Positions 1 through 7,968 of a stretch of DNA of 55,759 bases are shown in pieces. The position numbers and the translations under genes are program-made. Location: assembly GCA_019114345.1 (NCBI GenBank), contig DXFS01000017.1:1-55759 (forward strand). The letters are read 5' to 3'. The stretch is from Candidatus Agathobaculum pullistercoris (GTDB lineage: Bacteria > Bacillota > Clostridia > Oscillospirales > Butyricicoccaceae). How positions within the stretch are numbered: position 1 is the stretch's first letter; each line of letters opens with the position of its first letter. The notes below the pieces were generated by a model that was given only the letters and a program-made list of their open reading frames with translations, had not been told where the DNA came from and made no database searches.

Positions 1-1
1 C

Positions 2-103
2 TCGAAGTGCCCCAAGTGCTTTGAAGGCTTCCCGATCGCGCTGGTTTCCGCCGCGCTGCTCGCGATGTCCTTCATGGGCTTCTCCGGCCTGTCGATCTGG
101 TAA
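2..103 (+). CDS. rnfA: RnfA/RsxA electron transport complex subunit, 3' end only
   Basis: Only the last 33 codons are present; the gene enters from the left edge and stops at TAA 101-103. The visible residues include FEGFPIALVSAALL and FMGFSG, which match the last membrane helix of RnfA/RsxA. RnfA is an integral membrane subunit of the ferredoxin:NAD+ oxidoreductase (Rnf) complex, which couples electron transfer to ion pumping in anaerobes. rnfB follows after 20 bases, the usual end of an rnfCDGEAB operon, and this supports the call. The rest of the operon lies outside the window. Confidence 0.8.
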   Translation, partial: SKCPKCFEGFPIALVSAALLAMSFMGFSGLSIW

Positions 104-123
104 GCAAGGGGGAAAGATAAGAA

Positions 124-1032
124 ATGGATATTCAGAATATCATTGCGGCGGTTGCCGTCCTGTTCATCATGGGCATCCTGTTCGCGATCCTGCTGGGCAT
201 CGCGGCAAAGGTGTTCGCGGTAGAGGTGGACGAGCGCGTACCGCTGGTGCGTGAGTGCCTGCCGGGCGCCAACTGCGGCGGCTGCGGTTATCCGGGCTGC
301 GACGGTATGGCGGCGGCGATCGTGGAAGGCCGTGCCCCGGTCAACGGCTGCCCGGTCGGCGGCGCGGCTGCGGCGGAGAAGATCGCTGCGGTCATGGGCG
401 TCACTGTGGAGCCGGGCGAGCGCAAGGTCGCGCACGTCTACTGCAACGGCGGCTGCAATGCCGTGGACAAGACCAAGTATGAGGGCCTGCAGGACTGCAC
501 TGCGGCGATGCGCGTTGCGGGCGGCCCGAAGGCATGTGCCTACGGCTGCATGGGCCTGGGCTCCTGCGTCAAGGCGTGCGCATTTGACGCGATCCACATT
601 GTGGACGGCGTTGCCAAGGTCGATACCGATAAGTGCGTGGCCTGCGGCAAGTGCGTTGCAGCCTGCCCGAAGAAGCTGATCAACCTGGTGCCGGAGTCCA
701 AGAAGGTGCACGTCAACTGCGTCAACAAGGACAAGGGCCCTGAGGTCATGAAGGTCTGCTCCAACGGCTGCATCGGCTGCAAGATGTGCGAAAAGACCTG
801 TAAGTTCGACGCGATCCATGTGGTCGACGGCGTTGCCAAGATCGACTACGACAAGTGCAAGAACTGCAAGATGTGCGCTAAGGCCTGCCCGAAGGGCTGC
901 ATCGAGCCTGTCCCGACCGAAGAGGAAAAGGCCAAGTTCAAGGAGATGCAGGCAAAGCAGGCTGCCGCTGCCAAGGCCAAGGCTGAGGCTGCCAAGGCGG
1001 AAGCTGCCGCTCCTGCTGCTGAGGACAAGTAA
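124..1032 (+). CDS. rnfB: RnfB, iron-sulfur subunit of the Rnf complex
   Basis: The 302-residue protein starts with a hydrophobic membrane anchor (about residues 5-30). A four-cysteine Fe-S domain follows, with the motif GANCGGCGYPGC near residue 50. Further along are several [4Fe-4S] ferredoxin motifs, including CVACGKCVAACP, CIGCKMC and CKNCKMCAKACP. The C-terminal ~35 residues are a low-complexity Ala/Lys/Glu tail. In the family, RnfB accepts electrons from reduced ferredoxin at the cytoplasmic face and passes them into the Rnf complex. It is the last gene of the rnf operon, directly after rnfA. Its stop overlaps the next start (TAATG at 1030-1034), so translational coupling with mrnC is likely. 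Confidence 0.95.
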   Translation: MDIQNIIAAVAVLFIMGILFAILLGIAAKVFAVEVDERVPLVRECLPGANCGGCGYPGCDGMAAAIVEGRAPVNGCPVGGAAAAEKIAAVMGVTVEPGERKVAHVYCNGGCNAVDKTKYEGLQDCTAAMRVAGGPKACAYGCMGLGSCVKACAFDAIHIVDGVAKVDTDKCVACGKCVAACPKKLINLVPESKKVHVNCVNKDKGPEVMKVCSNGCIGCKMCEKTCKFDAIHVVDGVAKIDYDKCKNCKMCAKACPKGCIEPVPTEEEKAKFKEMQAKQAAAAKAKAEAAKAEAAAPAAEDK

Positions 1033-1433
1033 TGGATTATCTGCATCCCAAGCTGGATGACGCTGCTATCGCCCGCATGTCGAGCCTCGCGCTCGCCCAT
1101 GTGGGCGATGCCGTTTATGAGATACTGGTGCGGTCGTACCTTGCGTGCGGCGGCACCCAGACGGCCAAAAACCTGCACAGCCGCACGGTGGCACTCGTGC
1201 GCGCCTCCGCGCAGGCGGAGGCGGTGCAGCGCATCCTGCCCCTGCTGGATGAAGCAGAGCAGGAGGTGTTCCGGCACGGCCGCAACGCCAAGCCCAAAAC
1301 CGTGCCCAAATCCTCGTCTGTTGCGGAATATGCGTATGCGACCGCGCTTGAGGCGCTGTTCGGCTGGCTGTACCTGAAGCAGAGGTACGGCCGCATTAAC
1401 GAGCTGTTCGGCGTGATCGCGCAGGATTTCTGA
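1032..1433 (+). CDS. mrnC: Mini-ribonuclease III
   Basis: This 133-residue protein has the RNase III catalytic fold without a double-stranded RNA-binding domain, which defines Mini-III. The signature ALAHVGDAVYE lies near residue 20, and VPKSSSVAEYAYATALEALFG toward the C-terminus matches the second conserved acidic motif region. In Bacillus, Mini-III trims the ends of 23S rRNA precursor. The start overlaps the rnfB stop by one base, so it is probably co-transcribed with rnf, although the functions are unrelated. A terminator follows at 1464. Confidence 0.9.
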   Translation: MDYLHPKLDDAAIARMSSLALAHVGDAVYEILVRSYLACGGTQTAKNLHSRTVALVRASAQAEAVQRILPLLDEAEQEVFRHGRNAKPKTVPKSSSVAEYAYATALEALFGWLYLKQRYGRINELFGVIAQDF

Positions 1434-1463
1434 GATGCGCGGCAGACAATGGAAAAGCAAAAA

Positions 1464-1489
1464 GGCTTCCCTGTGGGGAAGTCTTTTTT
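1464..1489 (+). terminator. Intrinsic terminator after mrnC
   Basis: GGCTTCCC at 1464-1471 pairs with GGGAAGTC at 1476-1483 (one G-U pair), and a run of T residues follows to 1489. It ends the rnfAB-mrnC transcript. Confidence 0.85.
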
Positions 1490-1559
1490 ATATTGCAGCT
1501 GCTTTTCGGGTATAAGACGGTAAAAATGCCTCATACTGAAAAATAGGAGGCGAAATACC

Positions 1560-2228
1560 TTGCTAAAGCTCATCCATGCGAGTAAAATATATCATGAAAG
1601 CGGTGTCTGTGCACTGCGGGACATCAACCTGACAGTCCGCACCGGGGATTATGTTTCGGTCACCGGCGCGTCGGGCTCGGGCAAGTCCACGCTCATGCAT
1701 GTGCTCGGGCTGCTCGATACGCTGACCGGGGGCAGCTACCTGCTCGACGGGGAGGATGTATCCCGCCTGCCGCCGCAGGCGCTCGCGCGCCTGCGCAGCG
1801 AACGGATCGGCTTTGTGTTCCAGCGGTTCCAGCTGATGCCGGGTATGACGGCGCTGGAAAATGTGGCCCTGCCGCTGGCGCTGCAGGGTGTTGCGCGTGC
1901 AGCGCGGCTGGCGCGCGCCGCGGAACTGCTTGAGATGGTCGGCCTGTCCGGCCGGATGGATCACAAGCCCGGGCAGCTGTCCGGCGGGCAGCAGCAGCGG
2001 GTGGCGATCGCGCGCGCAGTGGTTGCAAGCCCGGCGGTCGTGCTGGCGGACGAGCCCACGGCGGGGCTGGACCCTGCCGCGGCGGAAGAAGTGCTCTCCC
2101 TGCTGGGCGGGCTGCACAGGGCAGGCAATACGGTTGTCCTGATCACGCATGACCGCCACGCTGCCGCATGCGCGGAACGGCGGGTCACGCTGGAAAACGG
2201 CGTCCTGCACGGCGGGCAGACCTTTTGA
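1560..2228 (+). CDS. ABC transporter ATP-binding protein, MacB/LolD-like, without an adjacent permease
   Basis: The 222-residue ATPase has Walker A GASGSGKST (about residue 38), the signature LSGGQQQR, and Walker B VVLADEPTAGLD with the H-loop histidine in LITHDRHA. Spacing and sequence resemble the MacB/LolD/FtsE class, which energises MacB- or FtsX-type permeases. The start is TTG at 1560, chosen because AGGAGG at 1545-1550 is well placed and no better ATG exists. No permease is encoded on either side: mrnC precedes it and a dCMP deaminase follows after 11 bases. The partner must be elsewhere, or the ATPase has another role. The substrate cannot be told. Confidence 0.85.
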   Translation: MLKLIHASKIYHESGVCALRDINLTVRTGDYVSVTGASGSGKSTLMHVLGLLDTLTGGSYLLDGEDVSRLPPQALARLRSERIGFVFQRFQLMPGMTALENVALPLALQGVARAARLARAAELLEMVGLSGRMDHKPGQLSGGQQQRVAIARAVVASPAVVLADEPTAGLDPAAAEEVLSLLGGLHRAGNTVVLITHDRHAAACAERRVTLENGVLHGGQTF

Positions 2229-2239
2229 GGGGTGTTTTT

Positions 2240-2728
2240 ATGAAACGACGGGATAAGGATAACTATTATCTGGATATGGCCCAGGTAGCGCTTGAGCGCG
2301 GCACCTGCCTGCGGCGCAATTTCGGGGCGGTGATCGTCAAAAACGATGTGATTGTTTCGACCGGTTATACCGGTGCTCCGCGCGGGCGGCAGAACTGTAT
2401 TGATATCGGCACCTGCATCAGGCAGAAAATGGGGATCCCGCGCGGCGAGCGCTATGAATTCTGCCGCTCGGTGCATGCCGAAGCCAATGCGATCATTGCG
2501 GCGCCGCGTGAGCAGATGCTTGGGGCAACGCTCTATCTGGTCGGCCGCGATATGGCGACCGGGGAGATTATGACGGACGCCAATTCCTGCACGATGTGCA
2601 AGCGCATGATCATCAATGCGGGGATTGAAAAGGTGGTTATCCGGCGGGACAACGATACATACGATACCATCAGCGTGCACGAGTGGATCGAGCACGATGA
2701 CGTGCTAGACGGACAGACCGGATACTGA
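2240..2728 (+). CDS. comEB: Deoxycytidylate (dCMP) deaminase, ComEB family
   Basis: The 162-residue protein carries the zinc-dependent deaminase signature: HAEANAI (zinc histidine and catalytic glutamate), then SCTMC, whose two cysteines complete the zinc site. The family converts dCMP to dUMP and so feeds dTMP synthesis. The start is the ATG at 2240, preceded by a GAGGGG stretch, rather than the upstream in-frame ATG at 2168 inside the ABC ATPase gene. Its length is typical of bacterial dCMP deaminases. A terminator follows at 2758. Confidence 0.9.
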   Translation: MKRRDKDNYYLDMAQVALERGTCLRRNFGAVIVKNDVIVSTGYTGAPRGRQNCIDIGTCIRQKMGIPRGERYEFCRSVHAEANAIIAAPREQMLGATLYLVGRDMATGEIMTDANSCTMCKRMIINAGIEKVVIRRDNDTYDTISVHEWIEHDDVLDGQTGY

Positions 2729-2757
2729 AGCGCCGGAACATATATCCTTTTTTTGGT

Positions 2758-2784
2758 AAAAAGCCCGCCGCAGGCAGGCTTTTT
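2758..2784 (+). terminator. Intrinsic terminator after dCMP deaminase
   Basis: Twelve-base arms at 2758-2769 and 2773-2784 pair with one A-C mismatch. The 3' arm ends in TTTTT. Confidence 0.75.
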
Positions 2785-2841
2785 AGGAATAAACTTGCGG
2801 GGCACCGCGGGTTTTTCTGCGCGCCTGCAGAGCAAAGCGCG

Positions 2842-2863
2842 TATAATCAGTTGTAAGATACAA
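2842..2863 (+). promoter_or_regulatory. Putative -10 and palindromic operator upstream of desulfoferrodoxin
   Basis: TATAAT lies at 2842-2847. Directly after it, at 2851-2863, is a perfect palindrome with 5-bp arms, TTGTAAGATACAA, where the transcript should start. No convincing -35 is seen. An operator over the start site of a superoxide reductase gene would suit control by a redox or metal regulator, but the palindrome does not match a regulator consensus I recognise. Confidence 0.4.
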
Positions 2864-2882
2864 TACAAAGGAGGACACAACG

Positions 2883-3263
2883 ATGGAACTGAAAATTTTC
2901 AAGTGCATGCATTGTGGGAACATTATTGAAATGATTGACGATCACGGTGTACCGGTGGTCTGCTGCGGTGAGCCGATGAAGGCATTCAAAGCCGGCGAGA
3001 GCGACGGGGCAGCAGAAAAGCATGTCCCGGCGGTCAAGGCGGAGGGCGATGTGATCCGCGTTTGCGTAGGCGAGGTGGCACATCCGATGACGGAGGAACA
3101 CCATATCGCCTTCATCTGGCTGGTGACCGATCAGGGCGTACACCGTGCCGTGCTCAACCACACCGGAGCGCCGGAAGCGGTTTTCCATCTGGCAGAAGGT
3201 GAGAAGGCGGAAGCAGTATACGAATTCTGCAACCTGCACGGCCTGTGGAAAAAGGCGCTTTAA
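2883..3263 (+). CDS. dfx: Desulfoferrodoxin (superoxide reductase)
   Basis: This 126-residue protein has both desulfoferrodoxin domains. The N-terminal desulforedoxin-like rubredoxin site is C8-x2-C11 with C27-C28. The C-terminal superoxide reductase centre shows EKHVP (Glu45/His47), VAHPMTEEHH and CNLHG, which supply the His4-Cys iron ligands and the active-site glutamate-lysine pair. The enzyme reduces superoxide to hydrogen peroxide without producing oxygen and is typical of anaerobes. It is a single-gene unit: AGGAGG ribosome site before the ATG, a terminator upstream and a strong terminator downstream. Confidence 0.95.
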   Translation: MELKIFKCMHCGNIIEMIDDHGVPVVCCGEPMKAFKAGESDGAAEKHVPAVKAEGDVIRVCVGEVAHPMTEEHHIAFIWLVTDQGVHRAVLNHTGAPEAVFHLAEGEKAEAVYEFCNLHGLWKKAL

Positions 3264-3289
3264 TCTGATCTGCAGTCAAAAGAAGAACA

Positions 3290-3325
3290 GCCGGGCAGCC
3301 CGTATCGGGGCTGCCCGGCCGTTTT
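3290..3325 (+). terminator. Intrinsic terminator after desulfoferrodoxin
   Basis: Perfect 12-bp arms (GCCGGGCAGCCC at 3290-3301 and its complement at 3308-3319) are followed by CGTTTTT. Confidence 0.9.
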
Positions 3326-3333
3326 TACAGGAC

Positions 3334-3358
3334 AAACGCCCGGCAAAGCCGGGCGTTT
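3334..3358. terminator. Bidirectional terminator between convergent genes
   Basis: A perfect 11-bp inverted repeat, AAACGCCCGGC-AAA-GCCGGGCGTTT, lies between dfx and the minus-strand zinc-ribbon gene. T residues flank it on both strands, so it can end transcription from either side. Confidence 0.75.
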
Positions 3359-3411
3359 TGGTATTCCGGGGAAATGCGGTGCGCATAATGAAGCTGCGCG
3401 GAAGCGTGGGA

Positions 3412-4719
3412 TCACATCATATCCAGCAGGCGGTAGCAGCGCGCCTTGGTATAGCTCTGGCGGAAGCTGTACGACGCCAGCTGCGCGGCGGTATCATCGG
3501 ATGCGCCCTCAGCGGCGTTTTCCGCACCGGAGTCGCGTTCTTCGACCCACTGCTGGAAGCTGGCCTCTTCAGAGGCATACTGGTCTGCATTAAGGATAGT
3601 GGACAGGTAATCGTACATATCCATCAGCAGGGAATCCCACTGCTCGAACGAGCTGGCGGTCAATGCAAGCTCGTCTTCCGTCGTAGCAGCTGAGGCGATC
3701 TGCAGGTCATTTTCTTCCAGTTTGTCAATGCGGTCTGAGAAGGTCTGCTTCTGTTCGGATTGCTGCTGCTGGCTTTCCTCCTGCCGCTGTGCGGATTCCT
3801 GGGCCTCCGTCAGCTGCTCGCGCAGATCCGCGACCTGGCTTTTCTGATCCTCGGTCAGGGTGTCGTCTGCATCGAGGGTGTCAAGCATGGCGGCGCACTG
3901 GTCATACTGGCTGTTATCCAGATATTCCTGCGCACGGGCAAGGTCGGAGGCGAATTCGCTGTCCGACTGGGCGGTCTGTGCCTGATTGAGCAGATCCTCA
4001 ACCGCGGCATAGAGCGCAGAGGACGGGTCGGTCACGCGGTTCTGCAGCTGCTTGAGCGCCGCGACCGCTTCTGTGTACTGGCCGTTGTCCACATAGTCCT
4101 GCGCGTCCTGATAATCGCGGAGCAGCTGGATGGTCGCGTCCAGCGAGGACGGATCATCCGCCTCAGCCTGTGCTGCCTGGTAATATTCGAGCGCTTTGTC
4201 GAAATCACCGCGCGCCATATACTGCTCGGCGAGCGTCAGGTTTTCATCCGGCTGGCGCGACAGGAAATACCACACGCCGCCGCCGGCCAGCGCAGCGATC
4301 ACGAGCACAATAACAACGATGACAGCTGCTTTTTTCCCCTTGGAAGGCCTGCGGTAAGGGCGGTCATCCGGGTCGGGCGTACCGAAATACGTGGTGCGGG
4401 GGGACGATGGAGCGCCTGCCGACCGCTGGACGGGGGGGACGTCGATCGGCGGCAGTTCATCCGCCGCGGGCATGCGCGGATCCGTTGCAGCAAGCGGATC
4501 ACCGGATGTCACGCCGTCCTGCGCGCCGCCGGCTGCGGGATGGCCTTCTTTCATCGCAGCGTCGAAGGCGGAAAGGTCAATGGGACCGTTCAGTTCATCC
4601 GGGAGTGAGGTAAAGACGGCAGTTTCGTCGTTTACACCCTCCTGCTCAATCACCGCGCCGCAGAATGGGCAGAATTTACCCGCAATGGGCAGCTCCTTGC
4701 CGCAGTTCTTGCAAAGCAT
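3412..4719 (-). CDS. Zinc-ribbon membrane protein with repeat-rich extracytoplasmic tail, function unknown
   Basis: The 435-residue protein begins with a zinc ribbon (C3-x2-C6 and C17-x2-C20, in MLCKNCGKELP and KFCPFCGA). An acidic/proline-rich linker follows, then one membrane helix at about residues 130-152 (AAVIVVIVLVIAALAGGG), then a long helical tail. The tail contains TPR-like segments (EQYMARGDFDKALEYYQAA, VDNGQYTEAVAALKQL, LDNSQYDQCAAMLDTL) and a Gln/Glu-rich coiled-coil stretch. Such zinc-ribbon single-pass proteins are common in Clostridia and mostly uncharacterised. It is transcribed alone from a good promoter at 4780-4808, with AGGAGG ten bases before the ATG. Confidence 0.75.
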   Translation of the reverse strand: MLCKNCGKELPIAGKFCPFCGAVIEQEGVNDETAVFTSLPDELNGPIDLSAFDAAMKEGHPAAGGAQDGVTSGDPLAATDPRMPAADELPPIDVPPVQRSAGAPSSPRTTYFGTPDPDDRPYRRPSKGKKAAVIVVIVLVIAALAGGGVWYFLSRQPDENLTLAEQYMARGDFDKALEYYQAAQAEADDPSSLDATIQLLRDYQDAQDYVDNGQYTEAVAALKQLQNRVTDPSSALYAAVEDLLNQAQTAQSDSEFASDLARAQEYLDNSQYDQCAAMLDTLDADDTLTEDQKSQVADLREQLTEAQESAQRQEESQQQQSEQKQTFSDRIDKLEENDLQIASAATTEDELALTASSFEQWDSLLMDMYDYLSTILNADQYASEEASFQQWVEERDSGAENAAEGASDDTAAQLASYSFRQSYTKARCYRLLDMM

Positions 4720-4779
4720 GTATGGTTTCCTCCTCTTGCAATAAGTTGTAAAAGCATGCAGTTATAATAAATCTATATT

Positions 4780-4808
4780 AGTATAGCACGGGAGCTGGTT
4801 CTTGTAAA
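4780..4808 (-). promoter_or_regulatory. Promoter for the zinc-ribbon protein gene
   Basis: Read on the minus strand: TTTACA (4803-4808), a 17-base spacer, and TATACT (4780-4785) with a TG extended -10. It drives the gene ending at 3412 and is divergent from the promoter at 4910. Confidence 0.75.
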
Positions 4809-4909
4809 CCTCTGCATAACAGACGCAGGCGGGCGGTCCCGGGTTCCGCAAAAACATGGGAAATATCAGGAAAATGCACTTTGTATCGAAACTGAAACCT
4901 TGCTTGCGC

Positions 4910-4938
4910 TTGACAAGCCATGCGCGCAAACGTACAAT
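4910..4938 (+). promoter_or_regulatory. Promoter for the SLH / L,D-transpeptidase gene
   Basis: TTGACA (4910-4915), a 17-base spacer and TACAAT (4933-4938) form a near-consensus SigA promoter 31 bases before the start codon. Confidence 0.85.
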
Positions 4939-4969
4939 AGAAACAACGATGTGACAAGGGGGAGTTGCC

Positions 4970-7858
4970 TTGAAAAAACGTGTTTTGAGCGGCCTGCTGG
5001 CCGCTATGATGCTGCTGACAACCACCGCATTTGCTGCGGAGGATGGCAGCGCCGGTACAGCGGCGGATGATACGTCCGCAACGGCTGCGGAGCAAACGCA
5101 GAGCGGTACGGTGCTGACCTTTTCGGTCACCCTGCCGGATGAATTTAACACCGACCGGATGGAGGATGCGATAGCCGAACAGGTGCGCACGGTGCTTGTG
5201 CAGCGCCTGTCGCAGCTCAACCTGGAAGGGGCGCAGATCGATTTCCCCGAGGACCGGCAGACGGTTGTTGTCACCCTGCCTGCGGACGCGGAAACGGACG
5301 GTGTGGCGGAGTTTCTCGCTTGGCAGAACGCTTTGGAATTCACGGATGCGGACGGCAAGGTCTGGCTGACCGGAGCAGATGTGTCGGAGAGTTCGGTCGG
5401 GTTTGCCGAGGACGGCACGCCGTACATACAGATCAGCTTTACCGAAGAGGGCGGGCAGACGTTCGCAGAGGCGCTGGAAGCGTCCGATGCGCTGGATGTT
5501 ACGATGGACGGCGAGCAGATCGCACAGGTCACGGCGGAGGACGCGGGCGAGTCCGGCAGCTGCACCCTGACCGGCAGCTTCACCGAGGATGAGGCGCGGC
5601 TGTTTGTCGCGCGCATCGTTGCAGGTGAGCTGCCCGTTGCATTGACACTGACCGGTACATCGACCGGCGAAACCACGGATCCTGCTGAGCCGGAACAGCC
5701 TGCTGAGCCTGAAGTGCCGGCAGACCCGTCCTTCCCGGATATCGCGGGGCACTGGGCGGAGGACGCGCTCAATACCGCGGTGGAAATGGGCCTGCTCAAC
5801 GGTGTAGACGGCAAGATCCTGCCGAACGACCCGGTCAAGCGCTCGGAGGCGGTCGTCATCCTGAACCGCGTGCTGGGTGCGTCGGTTGCGGACAGCACCA
5901 GCGGCCTGACCGGTAATCCGCAGGGCGCATGGTATACCGAAGATCTGGGCAAGGCCATCCACCTCGGCCTGATTGACGCCAACGACAGCCGTAATTTCAA
6001 CACCGCCTCCACCCGTGCGGAAGCCTTTGTGCTGATCGCCCGTGCGTTCGTTTATGACCGAGCAGAGTCGGCGGCGGATGAACTGAGCGCATTTACCGAT
6101 ACCGGCTCGATGACCGACGAGCAGCTGCAGGCTGTCGCGGCGCTGGTGGCCGAGGGCATCGTCAACGGCAGCACTGCCACCACGCTGAGCCCGGATGCGC
6201 AGCTGACCCGTGCGGAGTTTGTCACCATGGTGACCCGCATTGCGGACAATATCCTTGTCCCGCAGGAAGAGACGGAGCAGCCGGACACGGGTGACAGCGC
6301 GGATAGCAATACAACGGAAGAAGATACACAGCAAACCGAAGACAACGGGCAGCAGGATGAGGAGCAGCCGGCGGAAGCTGCGCAGCAGAGCTCGATCCGC
6401 GGCGGCAGCATTATTTCCCTGCCGCAAAGCGAGCTTTCGGATACTGTGATCCGCGGCGACCTGATCTATGCGGCGGCCGCATCGGACATCACGCTGGATG
6501 CCGTCACCTCCGGCGACCGGGTGGTGCTCAAGGGTGCGGAGCAGACCGCGCTGAGCGCATCGAACGGGACTGCCCTGTCCATCCTGGCCATTGATCCGGC
6601 GGGCTCGGCGGAAGTTGACCTTTCGTCCGATTCCGCTGCCGATACGCTTGTCATCGCGGGCAAGGGCGGCGCGGTAAACTTCAATGGCGCGGCGGACGAT
6701 ATCGAGATTACAGCTTCGAACCGTACGATTAACCTGACCGGCATGCAGGCATCCACCCTGACGGTGACCGGTACAGGCAATACCATTATTGTAGACGGCG
6801 ATATTGGCGCAATCGCGATCAATGGCGGTGCGAAAAACAATACGCTGACGCTGAACGGCAATACGGAGACCCTGCTGGTCGCGGGCGTCGGCTCGACAGT
6901 GGGCGGCAGCGGCAAGGCGGGCTCGGTCGATATCCGTGCGGTGGACTGCACGGTGACCGTCGCTGCGGATTCCGTAGTTGAGAATATTGACCAGGGTTTG
7001 TCCGGCGTTTCCATCCAGATGGGCGTGCCGACCAAGGTCACCCCGGGCGGCTCGCTGCTTACGCAGGTTACCTTTACGGGTGTGACCGAGGACAAGGTTT
7101 GTTCGGCGCAGTGGTATCAGGATGGCAAGGCGCTGGAGGGTTACGGCAACGACCATTTTGCCCTTTCTTCGGACGCGGTGTCCCGCCATACCACGTATTT
7201 TACCTTTACCAAGGACATGCAGACCAGCGTGACCATGGGCTTTAAGCTGACGTACGACAACCCGTCCACGGGCGAGGTCGAAGAGCTGTATGTGGAAAAG
7301 ACCGTCCCGATCGAAAACTATTCGGATGACTGGTATTACCAGCGGGACGTCAACCGCATCCTGAACCTGGTTTCCTCTACATACCGCGGCAACTACACCA
7401 CAGCCTATGCGGTCAACGGCGACTATTCGCAGACCGAGAAGGAAATCTGGATCAACGCCAAGGGCTACTCGAGCAATACGCAGTACCTGCTTTGGATCAA
7501 CCGTGCGTACCAGCACGTCAACGTGTTCCAGGGCTCCAAGGGCAACTGGAAGATGATCAAGTCCTTCCTCGTCGGCACGGGTGCAGCCTCTACGCCTACG
7601 CCGACCGGGTTGACCACGGTTTCCTATAAGTCCGCGGCCGGTTGGACGACCAGCACCTATACCGTGCGCCCGGTCGTCGGCTTCTATCCCGGCACGGGCT
7701 ATGCGTTCCATTCGCGCCTGTGCTACCCGGGCACGGATACCGAGTATGATTACAGTGCAGGCTATCCGGTATCGCACGGCTGCGTCCGTATGTACAAGAG
7801 CGATATCAACTGGATCTATAACAATATTCCGGTCGGCACGGCGGTCGTGATCTTCTGA
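4970..7858 (+). CDS. Secreted SLH-domain L,D-transpeptidase with SecD head-like domain
   Basis: The 962-residue protein has four recognisable parts. (1) A signal peptide ends near TTTAFA-AED. (2) About residues 45-230 resemble the periplasmic P1 head of SecD (FSVTLPDEFNTDRM, WQNALEFTDADGKVWLTG, IQISFTEEGG). (3) Three SLH domains occupy about 254-425 (FPDIAGHWAEDAL), for cell-wall attachment. (4) After a Gln/Glu linker, a repetitive beta-rich stretch (470-680) and an Ig-like region comes a C-terminal YkuD domain with catalytic SHGCVRM (Cys938). YkuD enzymes form 3-3 peptidoglycan cross-links or attach proteins to peptide stems. The start is TTG at 4970 behind AAGGGGGA. I do not know this architecture from characterised proteins; the SecD-like assignment is by eye. 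Confidence 0.85.
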   Translation: MKKRVLSGLLAAMMLLTTTAFAAEDGSAGTAADDTSATAAEQTQSGTVLTFSVTLPDEFNTDRMEDAIAEQVRTVLVQRLSQLNLEGAQIDFPEDRQTVVVTLPADAETDGVAEFLAWQNALEFTDADGKVWLTGADVSESSVGFAEDGTPYIQISFTEEGGQTFAEALEASDALDVTMDGEQIAQVTAEDAGESGSCTLTGSFTEDEARLFVARIVAGELPVALTLTGTSTGETTDPAEPEQPAEPEVPADPSFPDIAGHWAEDALNTAVEMGLLNGVDGKILPNDPVKRSEAVVILNRVLGASVADSTSGLTGNPQGAWYTEDLGKAIHLGLIDANDSRNFNTASTRAEAFVLIARAFVYDRAESAADELSAFTDTGSMTDEQLQAVAALVAEGIVNGSTATTLSPDAQLTRAEFVTMVTRIADNILVPQEETEQPDTGDSADSNTTEEDTQQTEDNGQQDEEQPAEAAQQSSIRGGSIISLPQSELSDTVIRGDLIYAAAASDITLDAVTSGDRVVLKGAEQTALSASNGTALSILAIDPAGSAEVDLSSDSAADTLVIAGKGGAVNFNGAADDIEITASNRTINLTGMQASTLTVTGTGNTIIVDGDIGAIAINGGAKNNTLTLNGNTETLLVAGVGSTVGGSGKAGSVDIRAVDCTVTVAADSVVENIDQGLSGVSIQMGVPTKVTPGGSLLTQVTFTGVTEDKVCSAQWYQDGKALEGYGNDHFALSSDAVSRHTTYFTFTKDMQTSVTMGFKLTYDNPSTGEVEELYVEKTVPIENYSDDWYYQRDVNRILNLVSSTYRGNYTTAYAVNGDYSQTEKEIWINAKGYSSNTQYLLWINRAYQHVNVFQGSKGNWKMIKSFLVGTGAASTPTPTGLTTVSYKSAAGWTTSTYTVRPVVGFYPGTGYAFHSRLCYPGTDTEYDYSAGYPVSHGCVRMYKSDINWIYNNIPVGTAVVIF

Positions 7859-7888
7859 TCCGCCCCGCCGGAGCAGTCCGGCTCTGAA

Positions 7889-7920
7889 GAAAATGAGCGC
7901 ACTGCGCTCATTTTCTTTTT
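7889..7920 (+). terminator. Intrinsic terminator after the L,D-transpeptidase gene
   Basis: Perfect 12-bp arms GAAAATGAGCGC (7889-7900) and complement (7904-7915) are followed by TTTTT. Confidence 0.9.
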
Positions 7921-7968
7921 GATGCGGTATGGGACAGATTCCCCCTGTTTGTAGGAGATTTTACAACA

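Noticed and set aside
4778-7777. Long open frame (999 codons) on the minus strand
   Set aside because: It lies fully antisense to the SLH / L,D-transpeptidase gene, is Arg/His-rich with no domain, and lacks a ribosome site. It is a by-product of GC-rich codon use.
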